Shown one piece after another: positions 13,331 to 21,187 of a DNA stretch of 43,486 nt. Below the pieces are notes generated by a model. The model had not been told where the DNA came from. It did no database searches and worked only from the letters and a program-made list of their open reading frames with translations. This stretch comes from Terriglobia bacterium. GTDB lineage: Bacteria > Acidobacteriota > Terriglobia > Bryobacterales > Bryobacteraceae. A program made the position numbers and the translations under genes. The stretch lies in the NCBI GenBank assembly GCA_003175985.1, contig PSRJ01000158.1:1-43486 (forward strand), read 5' to 3'. How positions within the stretch are numbered: the first letter of the stretch is position 1; each line of letters begins with the position of its first letter.

Positions 13331-14719
13331 GTGCCAGACGACAAACGATTCGGCGTTTATTTGAGTCATAGCTGGCGTCCCCGCGATGTAGACCTCAACC
13401 TGAAAGTCTGGGACCAACTATCCGCTAACTGCGAGCTGCTGGTGGATAAGCCGGAGCAGCCGGGCGCAGATCCTCCGTACTACATCAACCGGATCGAAGA
13501 GCTGCTATGGCGCAGCGACCTGTTTGTGAGCGTGCTGACGTATCGCGAACCGCGCCAAGGGGAATTCCCGCCGCCGGACACAACGCTCCGGTGCTCGCCA
13601 TACAGCCTGTTTGAAATCCGCCTTGCGGAACGGGCCGATCTCCCGCGGCTGATTGTTTATGAACGCAGCACCGGGTTTCGTCCTCCGATCAGCCCGCGAC
13701 CGTGGCAGGCATATGTGCCGTTCGACCGCGGAATGGGTGAACAGCTTCCGGAACACCGGCAGTGGGGCAACACCGTCCACGCGAAGATTGAGCAGTGGAC
13801 TCAATGGGCGCAGGGGCACCGCATGCCCATGAGCTACGAACAATCCAATTGCGCCGTCGTGTTGACGGGAAGCGCTTCCGCCAGCCGCGCCTTTGAGGCA
13901 CTGGAAGATAGCTTGCGCCAGGGCAATTACGAACCGGTGCGCTGCGATCCGGAACGGCAGCGCAGCAGCGACGCCTTTCGGATGCTGCGCGAGGCCGGAT
14001 TGGTGGTGGCGGAGTTTGCGCAGACCGGCGCCATCCAGGAGCAGCTTTATGCTGCCGCGCACGGCCTCAGCCTGCCGTCAATCCGCCTGTTTCACTCGGA
14101 GAGCGGTCAAACCGATCTGCCGTGGATCCTGCGCGGCGATCCGGGCGGCTATCAGAACGATATCGTCGTGTGGAATAAGCCCGAAGACTTGCCTGGCCAG
14201 GTAGATCCCCGGATCGGCGCCATGTTCCGCCTGAGCCCGGCGCTGCGCAACGGCAGTGCTTCGGACTATCTACAATCTAAGCGCTACTCCCAGTTCTTTG
14301 TGTTTCTGAGCCACACGCTGAAGGGTCCCGAACGTGCACTAGTGGAGCAGATCTATGCGCTCCTCCAGGAGCGGCGGGTCACTCCCTTCGAATACCATTC
14401 GGTCAACACCTCGGGCATCGATTGGCAGAAGGCTTTGAACGAGGCTCTTGAAAAGACCACTCACTTTGTCGTGCTCTTAGATCCGGAATATGTGAATTCA
14501 CAGACTTGCATGTACGAACTGGAGAAGATTCTGAGCCGGGGAGAGCAGGTGAAGATTCTCCCGTTCATGATCAACGGCAGGGACAGGCCGCATCCCAAGC
14601 TGGTTCATATCCACCACAGACTGCTCGAGGGCGATTCTCCACACGCCAACGCGGAGGTTGTCGTGCAACAGATCATGGCTGCGCTCGATGCCGCTCTCGG
14701 TCACGCCGCATCGGTTTGA
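13331..14719 (+). CDS. TIR - DRT-like - TIR protein
   Basis: 462 residues beginning with GTG, which follows AGGAG at 6 nt spacing. Residues ~5-115 form a first TIR-like domain ('FGVYLSHSW' box 1, 'DLFVSVLTYREP', 'SPYSLFEIRLAERA' with E95 at the catalytic-Glu position). Residues ~170-260 look like a nucleoside-deoxyribosyltransferase-like Rossmann fold ('AVVLTGSASASRAFEAL', 'AGLVVAEFAQTGAIQEQLYAA' with E237, 'LPSIRLFH'). Residues ~318-430 form a second TIR ('FFVFLSHT', W365, 'FVVLLDPEYVNS', 'SQTCMYELEKI' with C393 and E396, 'ILPFMI'). Bacterial TIR domains often cleave NAD+ or make cyclic ADP-ribose signals. It lies between the two SLOG genes, 24 nt and 3 nt away, clearly one operon. Confidence 0.75.
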   Translation: MPDDKRFGVYLSHSWRPRDVDLNLKVWDQLSANCELLVDKPEQPGADPPYYINRIEELLWRSDLFVSVLTYREPRQGEFPPPDTTLRCSPYSLFEIRLAERADLPRLIVYERSTGFRPPISPRPWQAYVPFDRGMGEQLPEHRQWGNTVHAKIEQWTQWAQGHRMPMSYEQSNCAVVLTGSASASRAFEALEDSLRQGNYEPVRCDPERQRSSDAFRMLREAGLVVAEFAQTGAIQEQLYAAAHGLSLPSIRLFHSESGQTDLPWILRGDPGGYQNDIVVWNKPEDLPGQVDPRIGAMFRLSPALRNGSASDYLQSKRYSQFFVFLSHTLKGPERALVEQIYALLQERRVTPFEYHSVNTSGIDWQKALNEALEKTTHFVVLLDPEYVNSQTCMYELEKILSRGEQVKILPFMINGRDRPHPKLVHIHHRLLEGDSPHANAEVVVQQIMAALDAALGHAASV

Positions 14720-14722
14720 GTC

Positions 14723-15262
14723 ATGGTCTTCGCACTGGCCGGCCGGAGGATCGACCCACCAGGGGCAGTTCCGCCACGATTCCCGCTCGCCCAGGTGGAA
14801 ATCGTCGCGCATCGCATCGGTATGGTTCTCAAATCCGAGGGAGCAACGGCATTGGTCAGTTCAGCCGCCTCCGGCGCCGATCTGCTTGCGCAGGCAGAGG
14901 CGGAAAAGCTGGGCTTGCGCCGCCGCGTGGTTCTGCCGTTTCAGCGCGAGCGGTTCATTGAATCCTCCGTGGCAGACAGGCCCGGCGACTGGGTACTGCT
15001 ATACAATCAATTGCTCGACTCGGTGAGCGCTTCCGGGGACCTCGTTGTACTGGAAGGCGCGGGTGGCGATACGGAAGCCTACATCGTCCTCACGGGCGCC
15101 ATTCTCGACCAGGCGCAGGCTCTCGGGTCCGAGTTGTACCTGCCGGTGACCGCCGTGCTGGTCTGGGACGGAACGTCCCACAAAGAGAACGACCTGACCG
15201 CGGCTTTCGGGGATGAGGCGCGGCGAAGGGGCCTGCGGCTCATCGAAGTGATGACGCTCTAA
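14723..15262 (+). CDS. Stand-alone SLOG-like protein of the TIR module
   Basis: 179 residues. The ATG is 3 nt after the TIR stop. The sequence opens 'MVFALAGRRIDPPGA', continues with 'ATALVSSAASGADLLAQAEA' (a GADLLA turn typical of LOG/DprA-like Rossmann folds), 'RRVVLPFQRERFIESSV', 'RPGDWVLLYNQLLD' and 'GDLVVLEGAGGDTEAY', then ends with 'TAVLVWDG'. No signal peptide or membrane helix. Its likely role is to bind or modify a nucleotide metabolite that couples to the TIR protein. I recognise the family only as an uncharacterised SLOG-type protein often found next to TIR or CHAT/caspase-like genes. Confidence 0.65.
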   Translation: MVFALAGRRIDPPGAVPPRFPLAQVEIVAHRIGMVLKSEGATALVSSAASGADLLAQAEAEKLGLRRRVVLPFQRERFIESSVADRPGDWVLLYNQLLDSVSASGDLVVLEGAGGDTEAYIVLTGAILDQAQALGSELYLPVTAVLVWDGTSHKENDLTAAFGDEARRRGLRLIEVMTL

Positions 15263-15270
15263 AGAGGGAG

Positions 15271-15276
15271 TACGCT
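15271..15276 (+). promoter_or_regulatory. -10-like box (TACGCT) of the solute-binding protein gene
   Basis: TACGCT is followed by 7 nt and the ATG at 15284. A purine-rich GAGGGAG lies just upstream and could instead act as a distant Shine-Dalgarno, so this assignment is weak. Confidence 0.3.
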
Positions 15277-15283
15277 AAGGGTT

Positions 15284-16054
15284 ATGAAGGTGCATTCGAT
15301 TTGCTTGTTGGCAGCTACGGCGCTGCTGGGACGGGCCGCCGACCTGGCGCCCACCGGCACGTTGCGCGCGTCGTTTCTCGGGAACAACCCGACCCAAGGC
15401 CGCGTCGATCCCAAGACGGGCGCGATCACCGGACCGGTCGCGGAGATTACCAAGGAATTGGCGCGGCGGCTCAACGTCCCGTTCCGCATCACGCCTGGCG
15501 CCGGTGTACGCGCAGTTCTGGACGCAGTGAAGGACCATACCGCCGATATCGGGTTTCTGGCGTATGACGCGACCCGCGCTGCCGAAGTCGATTTCTCGAA
15601 ACCCTATATGCTGGGCTGGAACAGCTACTTGGTTCGCGCCGATTCTTCCATCCGCAGCGCCGCTGAGTTAGACCGGCGGGGAGTGCGTATTGGCGCGCCC
15701 AAGGGTGATTCCGGGGAGTTGTATTTGAGCCGCAACCTGAAGCAAGCAGAGCTGAAAAGCATTCCCGGCCTGAGCGCGGAACAGGCTCAACAGATGCTTG
15801 CGGCTTCTGAAATCGACGCCTACGCAACCAATCGCCAGCGGTTGACTGAAGCTGCCGCGCGTTTTCCCGACCTGCGTGTGCTTCCCGACAATTTCTTCGC
15901 TGTCGAGCAGTCCATCGTCCTCGAGAAGGGCGATCCCGGAAAATTGGAAACGCTTAACAAGCTGGTCGACGAATTACGCGCATCCGGTTTCATCAAGGCA
16001 GCCATCCAACACGCCGGGCTCAACGGCGTCGAAGTAGCCCCGGCCTCGCGATAG
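15284..16054 (+). CDS. Extracellular solute-binding protein, family 3
   Basis: 256 residues with a signal peptide (MKVHSICLLAATALLGRA). The two-lobed amino-acid-binding-protein pattern is clear: 'ITGPVAEITKELARRLNVP', 'VLDAVKDHTADIGFLAYDATRAAEVDFSKPYM' broken across a lobe boundary, 'SAAELDRRGVRIGAPKGDSG' and 'LSAEQAQQMLAASEIDAYA'. Such proteins deliver small polar ligands to an ABC permease; no permease gene is adjacent, so it is an orphan or serves a distant transporter or sensor. It starts 21 nt after the SLOG gene but has its own -10-like sequence, and its exported nature argues against a role in the TIR module. Confidence 0.85.
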   Translation: MKVHSICLLAATALLGRAADLAPTGTLRASFLGNNPTQGRVDPKTGAITGPVAEITKELARRLNVPFRITPGAGVRAVLDAVKDHTADIGFLAYDATRAAEVDFSKPYMLGWNSYLVRADSSIRSAAELDRRGVRIGAPKGDSGELYLSRNLKQAELKSIPGLSAEQAQQMLAASEIDAYATNRQRLTEAAARFPDLRVLPDNFFAVEQSIVLEKGDPGKLETLNKLVDELRASGFIKAAIQHAGLNGVEVAPASR

Positions 16055-16079
16055 GTCGCGGCATAGGCGGCGCCGGCGC

Positions 16080-16085
16080 TATCAT
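16080..16085 (+). promoter_or_regulatory. -10-like box (TATCAT) of the metallo-hydrolase gene
   Basis: TATCAT ends 8 nt before the ATG at 16094. No Shine-Dalgarno is present, so a leaderless transcript is likely. It lies upstream of, and so disfavours, the in-frame TTG at 16085. Confidence 0.45.
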
Positions 16086-16093
16086 TGGTGCTG

Positions 16094-16927
16094 ATGAAAA
16101 AGTGGCTCGCTATTTTCGCAATGTCCGCCGCGGTTCTCGGCGCGGCGGGCGCCCCGGTTCCGAAATCGCCGCGGCTTTACGTCTTTGACTGCGGCAGCTT
16201 GAACAATCCCGACATCTCGCGCTACTCGCTCAAACGCGACGAAATCGGCACACACATGATGTCTGTTCCCTGCTTTCTGATTGCGCACCCGAAGGGAACG
16301 CTGATGTGGGACGTGGGCGTGATTCCCGATGCCGATTTCAAGCCGGACGGCCTTCCCGCCACGTACCAGTTTGCGACCTCGCTACGGCCCTTGCTGCCGC
16401 AACTGGCGGCCGCGGGTTTTACTCCGGCGGATATCACCTTTCTCGCCTTCTCGCATTTTCATTACGATCATGTCGCCAACGCCAATGCATTCGCCGGTTC
16501 CACCTGGCTGGTGCGTCCGCTGGAGCGCGAGATCATGTTCGCCGAGCCACCATCCACACGCACGGTCCCGGCCAATTACAGCGCTCTCAAGAACAGCAAG
16601 ACGACGATCATCAAAGATGACGAATACGACGTGTTTGCCGATGGAACGGTGATCATCAAATCGGCGCCCGGCCACTCGCCCGATCACCAGGTGCTGTTTG
16701 TGAAACTGGCAAAAAGCGGACCCATCCTGCTGAGCGGCGATCTCTGGCACTATCCCGAGGAGCGCAAGCTGAACCGGTATCCGACCATGGAATTCAACAA
16801 GGAACAGACGGTGGCTGCGCGCGCGAAGATCGAAGCCTACCTGAAGAAGACCGGTGCGCAACTCTGGATCCAGCACGATTTCATCGCGAATGCCAAGCTG
16901 AAGAGAGCGCCGTCCTACTACGACTAG
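16094..16927 (+). CDS. Exported metallo-beta-lactamase-fold hydrolase (AHL-lactonase-like)
   Basis: 277 residues from the ATG at 16094; a TTG three codons upstream overlaps the promoter box. A signal peptide (MKKWLAIFAMSAAVLGAAG) is followed by 'RLYVFDCGSL', 'VPCFLIAHPKGTLMWDVGV' and the zinc-binding 'SHFHYDHVANANAF' (residues 120-126 carry HxHxDH). Further ligands are probably H in 'SAPGHSPDHQ', D in 'LSGDLWHYPEE' and H in 'WIQHDFI'. The order and spacing are those of N-acyl-homoserine-lactone lactonase family proteins, but an exported member need not act on AHLs; other lactones or esters are possible. It stands alone between the solute-binding gene and the convergent TIGR03437 gene. Confidence 0.85.
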   Translation: MKKWLAIFAMSAAVLGAAGAPVPKSPRLYVFDCGSLNNPDISRYSLKRDEIGTHMMSVPCFLIAHPKGTLMWDVGVIPDADFKPDGLPATYQFATSLRPLLPQLAAAGFTPADITFLAFSHFHYDHVANANAFAGSTWLVRPLEREIMFAEPPSTRTVPANYSALKNSKTTIIKDDEYDVFADGTVIIKSAPGHSPDHQVLFVKLAKSGPILLSGDLWHYPEERKLNRYPTMEFNKEQTVAARAKIEAYLKKTGAQLWIQHDFIANAKLKRAPSYYD

Positions 16928-16936
16928 GCGGCTATT

Positions 16937-19126
16937 TCATTTGGCTTCGACGGCAAACGGAGTCAAGTCCACGGCCGTTCCATGGCGCAGCCCGGCTGCG
17001 TCGGTGACCTGCGCAAACAGGCGTAGCAGGCGCGGGCCGGCCGGCGCTTTCGACGAAGCAACCACGTTATTACAGGTGAAGACGCCATCGCCGGCTTTCG
17101 GATCTCCCCCAGTGCCATCGTCCACCAGAGAGACGTCCCCGTTCACCAGGTCTTCCACGAGTCCGTCGCGGACCAGGGCATAGTTCGCAGCGATAACGGC
17201 CGCCGCCGGACTGATCTGCGCACTGACGGCGGCAGCCTTGCCTCCCGGCGCTATAGCCGGCGGATTCACCGTGACATTGGCGATAACCGGCGCCGACCCC
17301 AATGCAGCCGGGTTGATTTCGAGCGAAGCCAATTGAGTGAGGCCCTGTGAGTACGTGTGCGGCACCACAAACGAATATACGAATCTCGTCGCCGCGCCGT
17401 TCATCACCGGGCTCCCGGGTGTCAGTGAATTCAAAACCGTGGAGAGTTGCAGGGTTCCGCTGCCGTCCGTCTTATATAGAATGTCGAACGCCAAAAGCAG
17501 GGTTCCATCGCAGCTCAGTTGGACGCCGGGCGTATTGCCGAGACCATCGTGCCGCAGCGCCAATTGGCCCGTGCCGTCGAAATTGATCACGCCGGTTTCC
17601 ACCACGAAATTCTTTGACGTCGTATCGTAAAGGACTTTCGCGCCCCCGGCGCTGTTGATGGCAAGATGGCCCACATACGGTACCGGACCCACTATCAGGT
17701 GCAGATTGCTTCCATCCAGGTTCACACCGAAAATGGCATCGGGACCGTTTCCGGCAATTTTCCTGGCGCCGAATACGATGCGCGTACCATCGAAGGTCAC
17801 ACCCAAAGAATGGTTCGGCGCATTCCCCGTAACTGTGAATTCAGGACTGATATGGGCATCCGCCGTGCTGCCGAACAAGGACGCGACGGCGTTGGGACCA
17901 ACGATTTGCCGCATGCCGGCGCCATCGGCTCCGATGACATAGAGCCCGCGCTGGATGGGTGCGACGGCTTTTCCGTTGCTCAGAATGTTGCCATCGCGAT
18001 CGATCAGAAAGAATACGCGCCGGCCGTCCCCTTCCATCTTCAGGCCCATGATGCCTGTATCTACGGTCAACAAGGTGGTCACGCCTTTATCGACGAGACG
18101 GATCTGGCGTTGATCGGTGGAGACCAGCTTGCTGCCATCGTCGCTCAAATCGAGAATGGGGCCGCAGTAGCACAGGCTCTTGTAGGAATCCACCTCGCGC
18201 CTTCCGCTGCCATCGAAGTTCATGGTATAGATGTGATTCCCGCTGGACGGCGCATAGGTATAGGCGATGGTGGCCCCATTCCCGCTGATGACGGTGGAGC
18301 TCCGGTAGTCGGGACCGCTATCCGGAAGCGCGGTGAGCTGATGATATGCCATGGTGCGCACCACAGAAAGGGCGGGTCCCCCAGACCCGGAGACCGCCAC
18401 CGTCGCGATATTGCTGCGGGTGCCGCCAACAGTGACCACCAGCGGAAAATCGCCCGAAGGCAGGGACGGAACCCGCAGGTTTACCTGAAAGAGTCCCACG
18501 TAGCCGGGTGTCAGGCCGGCAAACAGAATTGTGGCCGGCTGCCCACCGAGTGTTGCCGAAGCGGACAGCATCGGCACGGAGAGCGGATCGCCTGGCGCCG
18601 CCGTTCCCGTGACTACCGGCGGGCTTACCAAGCCCTGGCCCGTCATGTAAACCGTCATCCACCCATCCACGGGCGCGGGATGCTCGGGACTATTCAGTGA
18701 ATAATCCTGGTTCACCGCGACGGCGCGGCCCGCGCCGTATGTAATGATTCCCGGCGCGCTGGCGGCTACAGTAAACGATGCGGGGCTCGATCCATTCACG
18801 ACAATCGTGTTCTTACCCGCCAGTACTTCGTAGGGCAATTGGGCGTTAATCTGCGCCGGACTGACATAGAAAAGCGGAGCTTTGAGAGTGCCATTTACGA
18901 CCACCGAAACTCCGCCGAGTGTGGTGGGAACGGGTGCTCCGCCAGCCTGCTCCGTGGCACGAGCCAGGTTCGACCCGAAGATCGAGATTACAGACCCCGG
19001 CGCGACTGGCGCCTGAAAATCCGCCGCATTAACCACAGCATCGATCGATGCCGTTTGGCCGGAGACATTGGCCGCAAGCGACGACAGCAGGGCCAAGGGC
19101 AGGAAAACCGAGTTTCGGTGACGCAT
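16937..19126 (-). CDS. Secreted TIGR03437-domain protein with a TolB-like propeller
   Basis: 729 residues from the ATG at 19124-19126, with a signal peptide (HRNSVFLPLALLSSLAANVSG). Residues ~20-250 match the Solibacter TIGR03437 domain: 'AVVNAADFQAPVAPGSVISI', 'LGGVSVVVNG', 'LFYVSPAQINAQLPYEVLAG', 'DGWMTVYMTGQGLVSPPV' and 'GLTPGYVGLFQVNLRVPSLP'. Residues ~265-610 have repeated 'YTMNFDGSGRREVD', 'YVIGADGAGMRQIV' and 'FGVNLDGSNLHLIV' units, as in TolB/PD40 propellers. The last ~120 residues ('PVIANVTVNPPAIAPGG...AQISPAA') resemble an Ig-like domain. TIGR03437 is usually C-terminal but is N-terminal here. Probably a large extracellular or surface protein; no enzyme activity is indicated. Confidence 0.85.
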   Translation of the reverse strand: MRHRNSVFLPLALLSSLAANVSGQTASIDAVVNAADFQAPVAPGSVISIFGSNLARATEQAGGAPVPTTLGGVSVVVNGTLKAPLFYVSPAQINAQLPYEVLAGKNTIVVNGSSPASFTVAASAPGIITYGAGRAVAVNQDYSLNSPEHPAPVDGWMTVYMTGQGLVSPPVVTGTAAPGDPLSVPMLSASATLGGQPATILFAGLTPGYVGLFQVNLRVPSLPSGDFPLVVTVGGTRSNIATVAVSGSGGPALSVVRTMAYHQLTALPDSGPDYRSSTVISGNGATIAYTYAPSSGNHIYTMNFDGSGRREVDSYKSLCYCGPILDLSDDGSKLVSTDQRQIRLVDKGVTTLLTVDTGIMGLKMEGDGRRVFFLIDRDGNILSNGKAVAPIQRGLYVIGADGAGMRQIVGPNAVASLFGSTADAHISPEFTVTGNAPNHSLGVTFDGTRIVFGARKIAGNGPDAIFGVNLDGSNLHLIVGPVPYVGHLAINSAGGAKVLYDTTSKNFVVETGVINFDGTGQLALRHDGLGNTPGVQLSCDGTLLLAFDILYKTDGSGTLQLSTVLNSLTPGSPVMNGAATRFVYSFVVPHTYSQGLTQLASLEINPAALGSAPVIANVTVNPPAIAPGGKAAAVSAQISPAAAVIAANYALVRDGLVEDLVNGDVSLVDDGTGGDPKAGDGVFTCNNVVASSKAPAGPRLLRLFAQVTDAAGLRHGTAVDLTPFAVEAK

Positions 19127-19172
19127 AACCACCAACGTCCTTATCGGACGCCGGTGGAATGTTCTTAGGAAA

Positions 19173-19997
19173 CTACTGTTTTCCCTTTGTTGAGGACGGG
19201 GCCTGCTCCTGCTTCTGCCAGTACCGCTCCAAGACCGGCAGGTCCCGGTTGTTTTCGCAGAGATGCTCGAGCAGTTCGGTGTCAGGCTGCAGGGTGAAGC
19301 GCATCGTATCCGACTTCCACGGCCGCGAGTAAGCTTTCGGGTCGTCGATCGTTACTTCGGCTTCCATGTGGCCGAAGTTGACGCGGCGGAAGCGTTCGGT
19401 GGTGCGCAGGGCATCGGTGTGCGGATGCCCGCCGTTATCGAGCCAACTGCCCTCCCTGAAGCCCGCGGTCTCGACGACCAGGGTATCGCCTTCCCACCGG
19501 CCAATCGAGTAGCCGTACCACGCTGGGTTCGGATCAACGGGCAACGGCCGCCCGTCGGTGTGAATCTGCCGGTACTTGTGAAATTCCTCGAACAGAACAA
19601 CCGTAACGCCCGGCATCTGCAGAATCTTAAACGGAAGCCCCGCAACTGTCATGGCATCGGGGACCCCGTGAGGCATGCAGTACGTCATGGGGCGATCCCA
19701 GCCTTGTGTCTCCATGCGATGTTTGTAGACTTCTGCCGCGGCGGGCAGCATCGGCGCACCGGCGCCTTCGGGCGCCAGGTTTTCGTTCCAGCGCGGGCTA
19801 TCGGCGCTCCAGATACCAGACAAATCCGGCTTGCCGTCGGCGGCGCGCGGCGCCGCCGCGTTCAGGTTGGGTTTGCCGTCGGCCGTACGCGGGGTTCCCG
19901 GAAGAGGGATCGACAGCCACTGCGCGGCTGCCGTGCCGGTCATTAACGCCAACGCAGCAACGGCACTGCAACTAGCCGCAATTCGAGCGATTCTCAT
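19173..19997 (-). CDS. Exported 'DLSGIW' family protein, copy 4
   Basis: 274 residues from the ATG at 19995-19997 (an in-frame GTG five codons earlier is possible). After the signal peptide (MRIARIAASCSAVAALALMTGTAAA cut into leader and Ala-rich end) the family box appears twice in a row: 'PRTADGKPNLNAAA' then 'PRAADGKPDLSGIW'. This tandem copy is unique among the four. The core has 'FKILQMPGVTVVLFEEFH', 'NPAWYGYSIGRWEGDTLVVE', 'HTDALRTTERFRRV' and 'EVTIDDPKAYSRPW'. It is the first gene of a unit ending with the TIGR03437 gene (46 nt between), or alone. Upstream on the same strand are two exported cupins, so a secreted-protein cluster is formed. Function unknown. Confidence 0.8.
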   Translation of the reverse strand: MRIARIAASCSAVAALALMTGTAAAQWLSIPLPGTPRTADGKPNLNAAAPRAADGKPDLSGIWSADSPRWNENLAPEGAGAPMLPAAAEVYKHRMETQGWDRPMTYCMPHGVPDAMTVAGLPFKILQMPGVTVVLFEEFHKYRQIHTDGRPLPVDPNPAWYGYSIGRWEGDTLVVETAGFREGSWLDNGGHPHTDALRTTERFRRVNFGHMEAEVTIDDPKAYSRPWKSDTMRFTLQPDTELLEHLCENNRDLPVLERYWQKQEQAPSSTKGKQ

Positions 19998-20027
19998 CGG
20001 AGTGCCCCCCACATTCGTACCAGACTC

Positions 20028-20513
20028 TCAGTTTTTCGCGGCGGATCGGACAGACTGATCTGAGAGTGGAAGCTGGAGTGTCACCCGCTCCTCATTGCCG
20101 ACCACTCTCGTGATGTGGCCCTTACCCGTCGTGTCTTCGACCAAATCGATGTTGCCCGGACCCACCAGGATCTTTTTTCCTCCTGCGACTTCAAGCTCTG
20201 CCCGGCCGCTGAGAGTGATCACGTATTGACGGCGGGGAGCGACATGCCAATCCTGAACAGTGCCAGGCTTCGCACGATGCAATTCAGCTCCGGTAACTCC
20301 CATCAACTGGAACACCTCATTCGTGCTACCCACGGTGAATTTGGCTTCGACTTCGTCGGCGTGCGTCTGGCCATCGGCCCCGGTGTAGAGCCGCGTCATC
20401 ATGACCGGTTTGCGTTTGTTCGCGCCCGCATCCTGCCCAATCAGCGAAGTACACAGAAGCACCAATAGCACTGCCGCACCGCCACCGGATATCCAACCGG
20501 CTTTCGTTTTCAT
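20028..20513 (-). CDS. Exported cupin-domain protein 1
   Basis: 161 residues from the ATG at 20511-20513, with AAGGAG about 9 nt upstream. The N-terminus is a signal peptide or anchor (ISGGGAAVLLVLLCTSLIG). The cupin core has 'TVQDWHVAPRRQYVITLSG' and 'VGPGNIDLVEDTTGKGHITRV', which correspond to the two cupin motifs; H in 'DWH', Q in 'RQY' and H in 'GKGH' are the likely metal ligands. Cupins of this type are small metal-binding barrels with many roles. It lies between the 'DLSGIW' copy 4 and a second cupin, all on the minus strand, with 30 and 92 nt gaps. Confidence 0.8.
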   Translation of the reverse strand: MKTKAGWISGGGAAVLLVLLCTSLIGQDAGANKRKPVMMTRLYTGADGQTHADEVEAKFTVGSTNEVFQLMGVTGAELHRAKPGTVQDWHVAPRRQYVITLSGRAELEVAGGKKILVGPGNIDLVEDTTGKGHITRVVGNEERVTLQLPLSDQSVRSAAKN

Positions 20514-20605
20514 CGATAGCACTCCTTCGAAAAACCGGACAATCATATACCCGCGGTCACCCCGGCGCAAGCGCGTTGTCGAATATCGGGCTCTCCCGCT
20601 TGGGG

Positions 20606-21091
20606 TTAGTTGGCGGGCCCGCCCCTGGGCATATGGACGGACATTATGACCAGCCGGCCCTCGACCTGCGTGAACGAGTGCGCGGTGTTTTCAGGGATCA
20701 GCACATAGTCGCCTTTAGCAATGCGCCGCGGCGTCCCACCTTCGAGCTTCGACCCTGTCCGGTTTTTGTCATTCGTGCGCCGTTCATCCTTCAGAGTGCC
20801 GCCAATGGTGATGACTCCCGCGCCATCTACCACGTAAACCATTTCCGCTTCGACATCGTGAATGTTGGGGTTGGTATCGATTCCCTGCACACGATATTCG
20901 AGATTTACGTTGTAAGGAGCCCCTTGCAAAATCTGCTGAATGAAATTCGGCTGATCCGCCTTGCGTTCATTCTTCGCTTTTTCAATCATTGCTTGAACAT
21001 CCGCCGCGCTGCTGAAGCCTTTCGTTACAGGCTGCTGAGCGCTAACAACTCCTGCCGCGCACACAAGTGTAATAATCCAGGCGCTTCGCAT
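20606..21091 (-). CDS. Exported cupin-domain protein 2
   Basis: 161 residues with a signal peptide (MRSAWIITLVCAAGVVSA). The ATG follows GAGGAG by about 8 nt. A conserved cupin pattern is seen: 'NIHDVEAEMVYVVDGAGVI' (motif 1) and 'KGDYVLIPENTAHSFTQVE' (motif 2), with H and E residues in the usual metal-ligand positions. It shares no close identity with the adjacent cupin (20028), so the pair is not a recent duplication. A TATAAT on the minus strand about 60 nt upstream (near 21160) could be its promoter. Substrate unknown. Confidence 0.82.
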   Translation of the reverse strand: MRSAWIITLVCAAGVVSAQQPVTKGFSSAADVQAMIEKAKNERKADQPNFIQQILQGAPYNVNLEYRVQGIDTNPNIHDVEAEMVYVVDGAGVITIGGTLKDERRTNDKNRTGSKLEGGTPRRIAKGDYVLIPENTAHSFTQVEGRLVIMSVHMPRGGPAN

Positions 21092-21187
21092 TGTGATTTC
21101 TCCTCTCGATCGGATTCAGAATTCAACAGACGACAAAGCACGCCGTCCGCAACAAATTATATTACGAGCGTGTATGCCCCGCGGCGT

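Noticed and set aside
15284..16054. Solute-binding protein as a fourth gene of the SLOG/TIR module
   Set aside because: It is exported, belongs to a transport family, and has its own -10-like box; only proximity (21 nt) links it.
17666..18700. 344-codon plus-strand frame inside the TIGR03437 gene
   Set aside because: Antisense to clear TIGR03437 and propeller motifs; no promoter or ribosome site.
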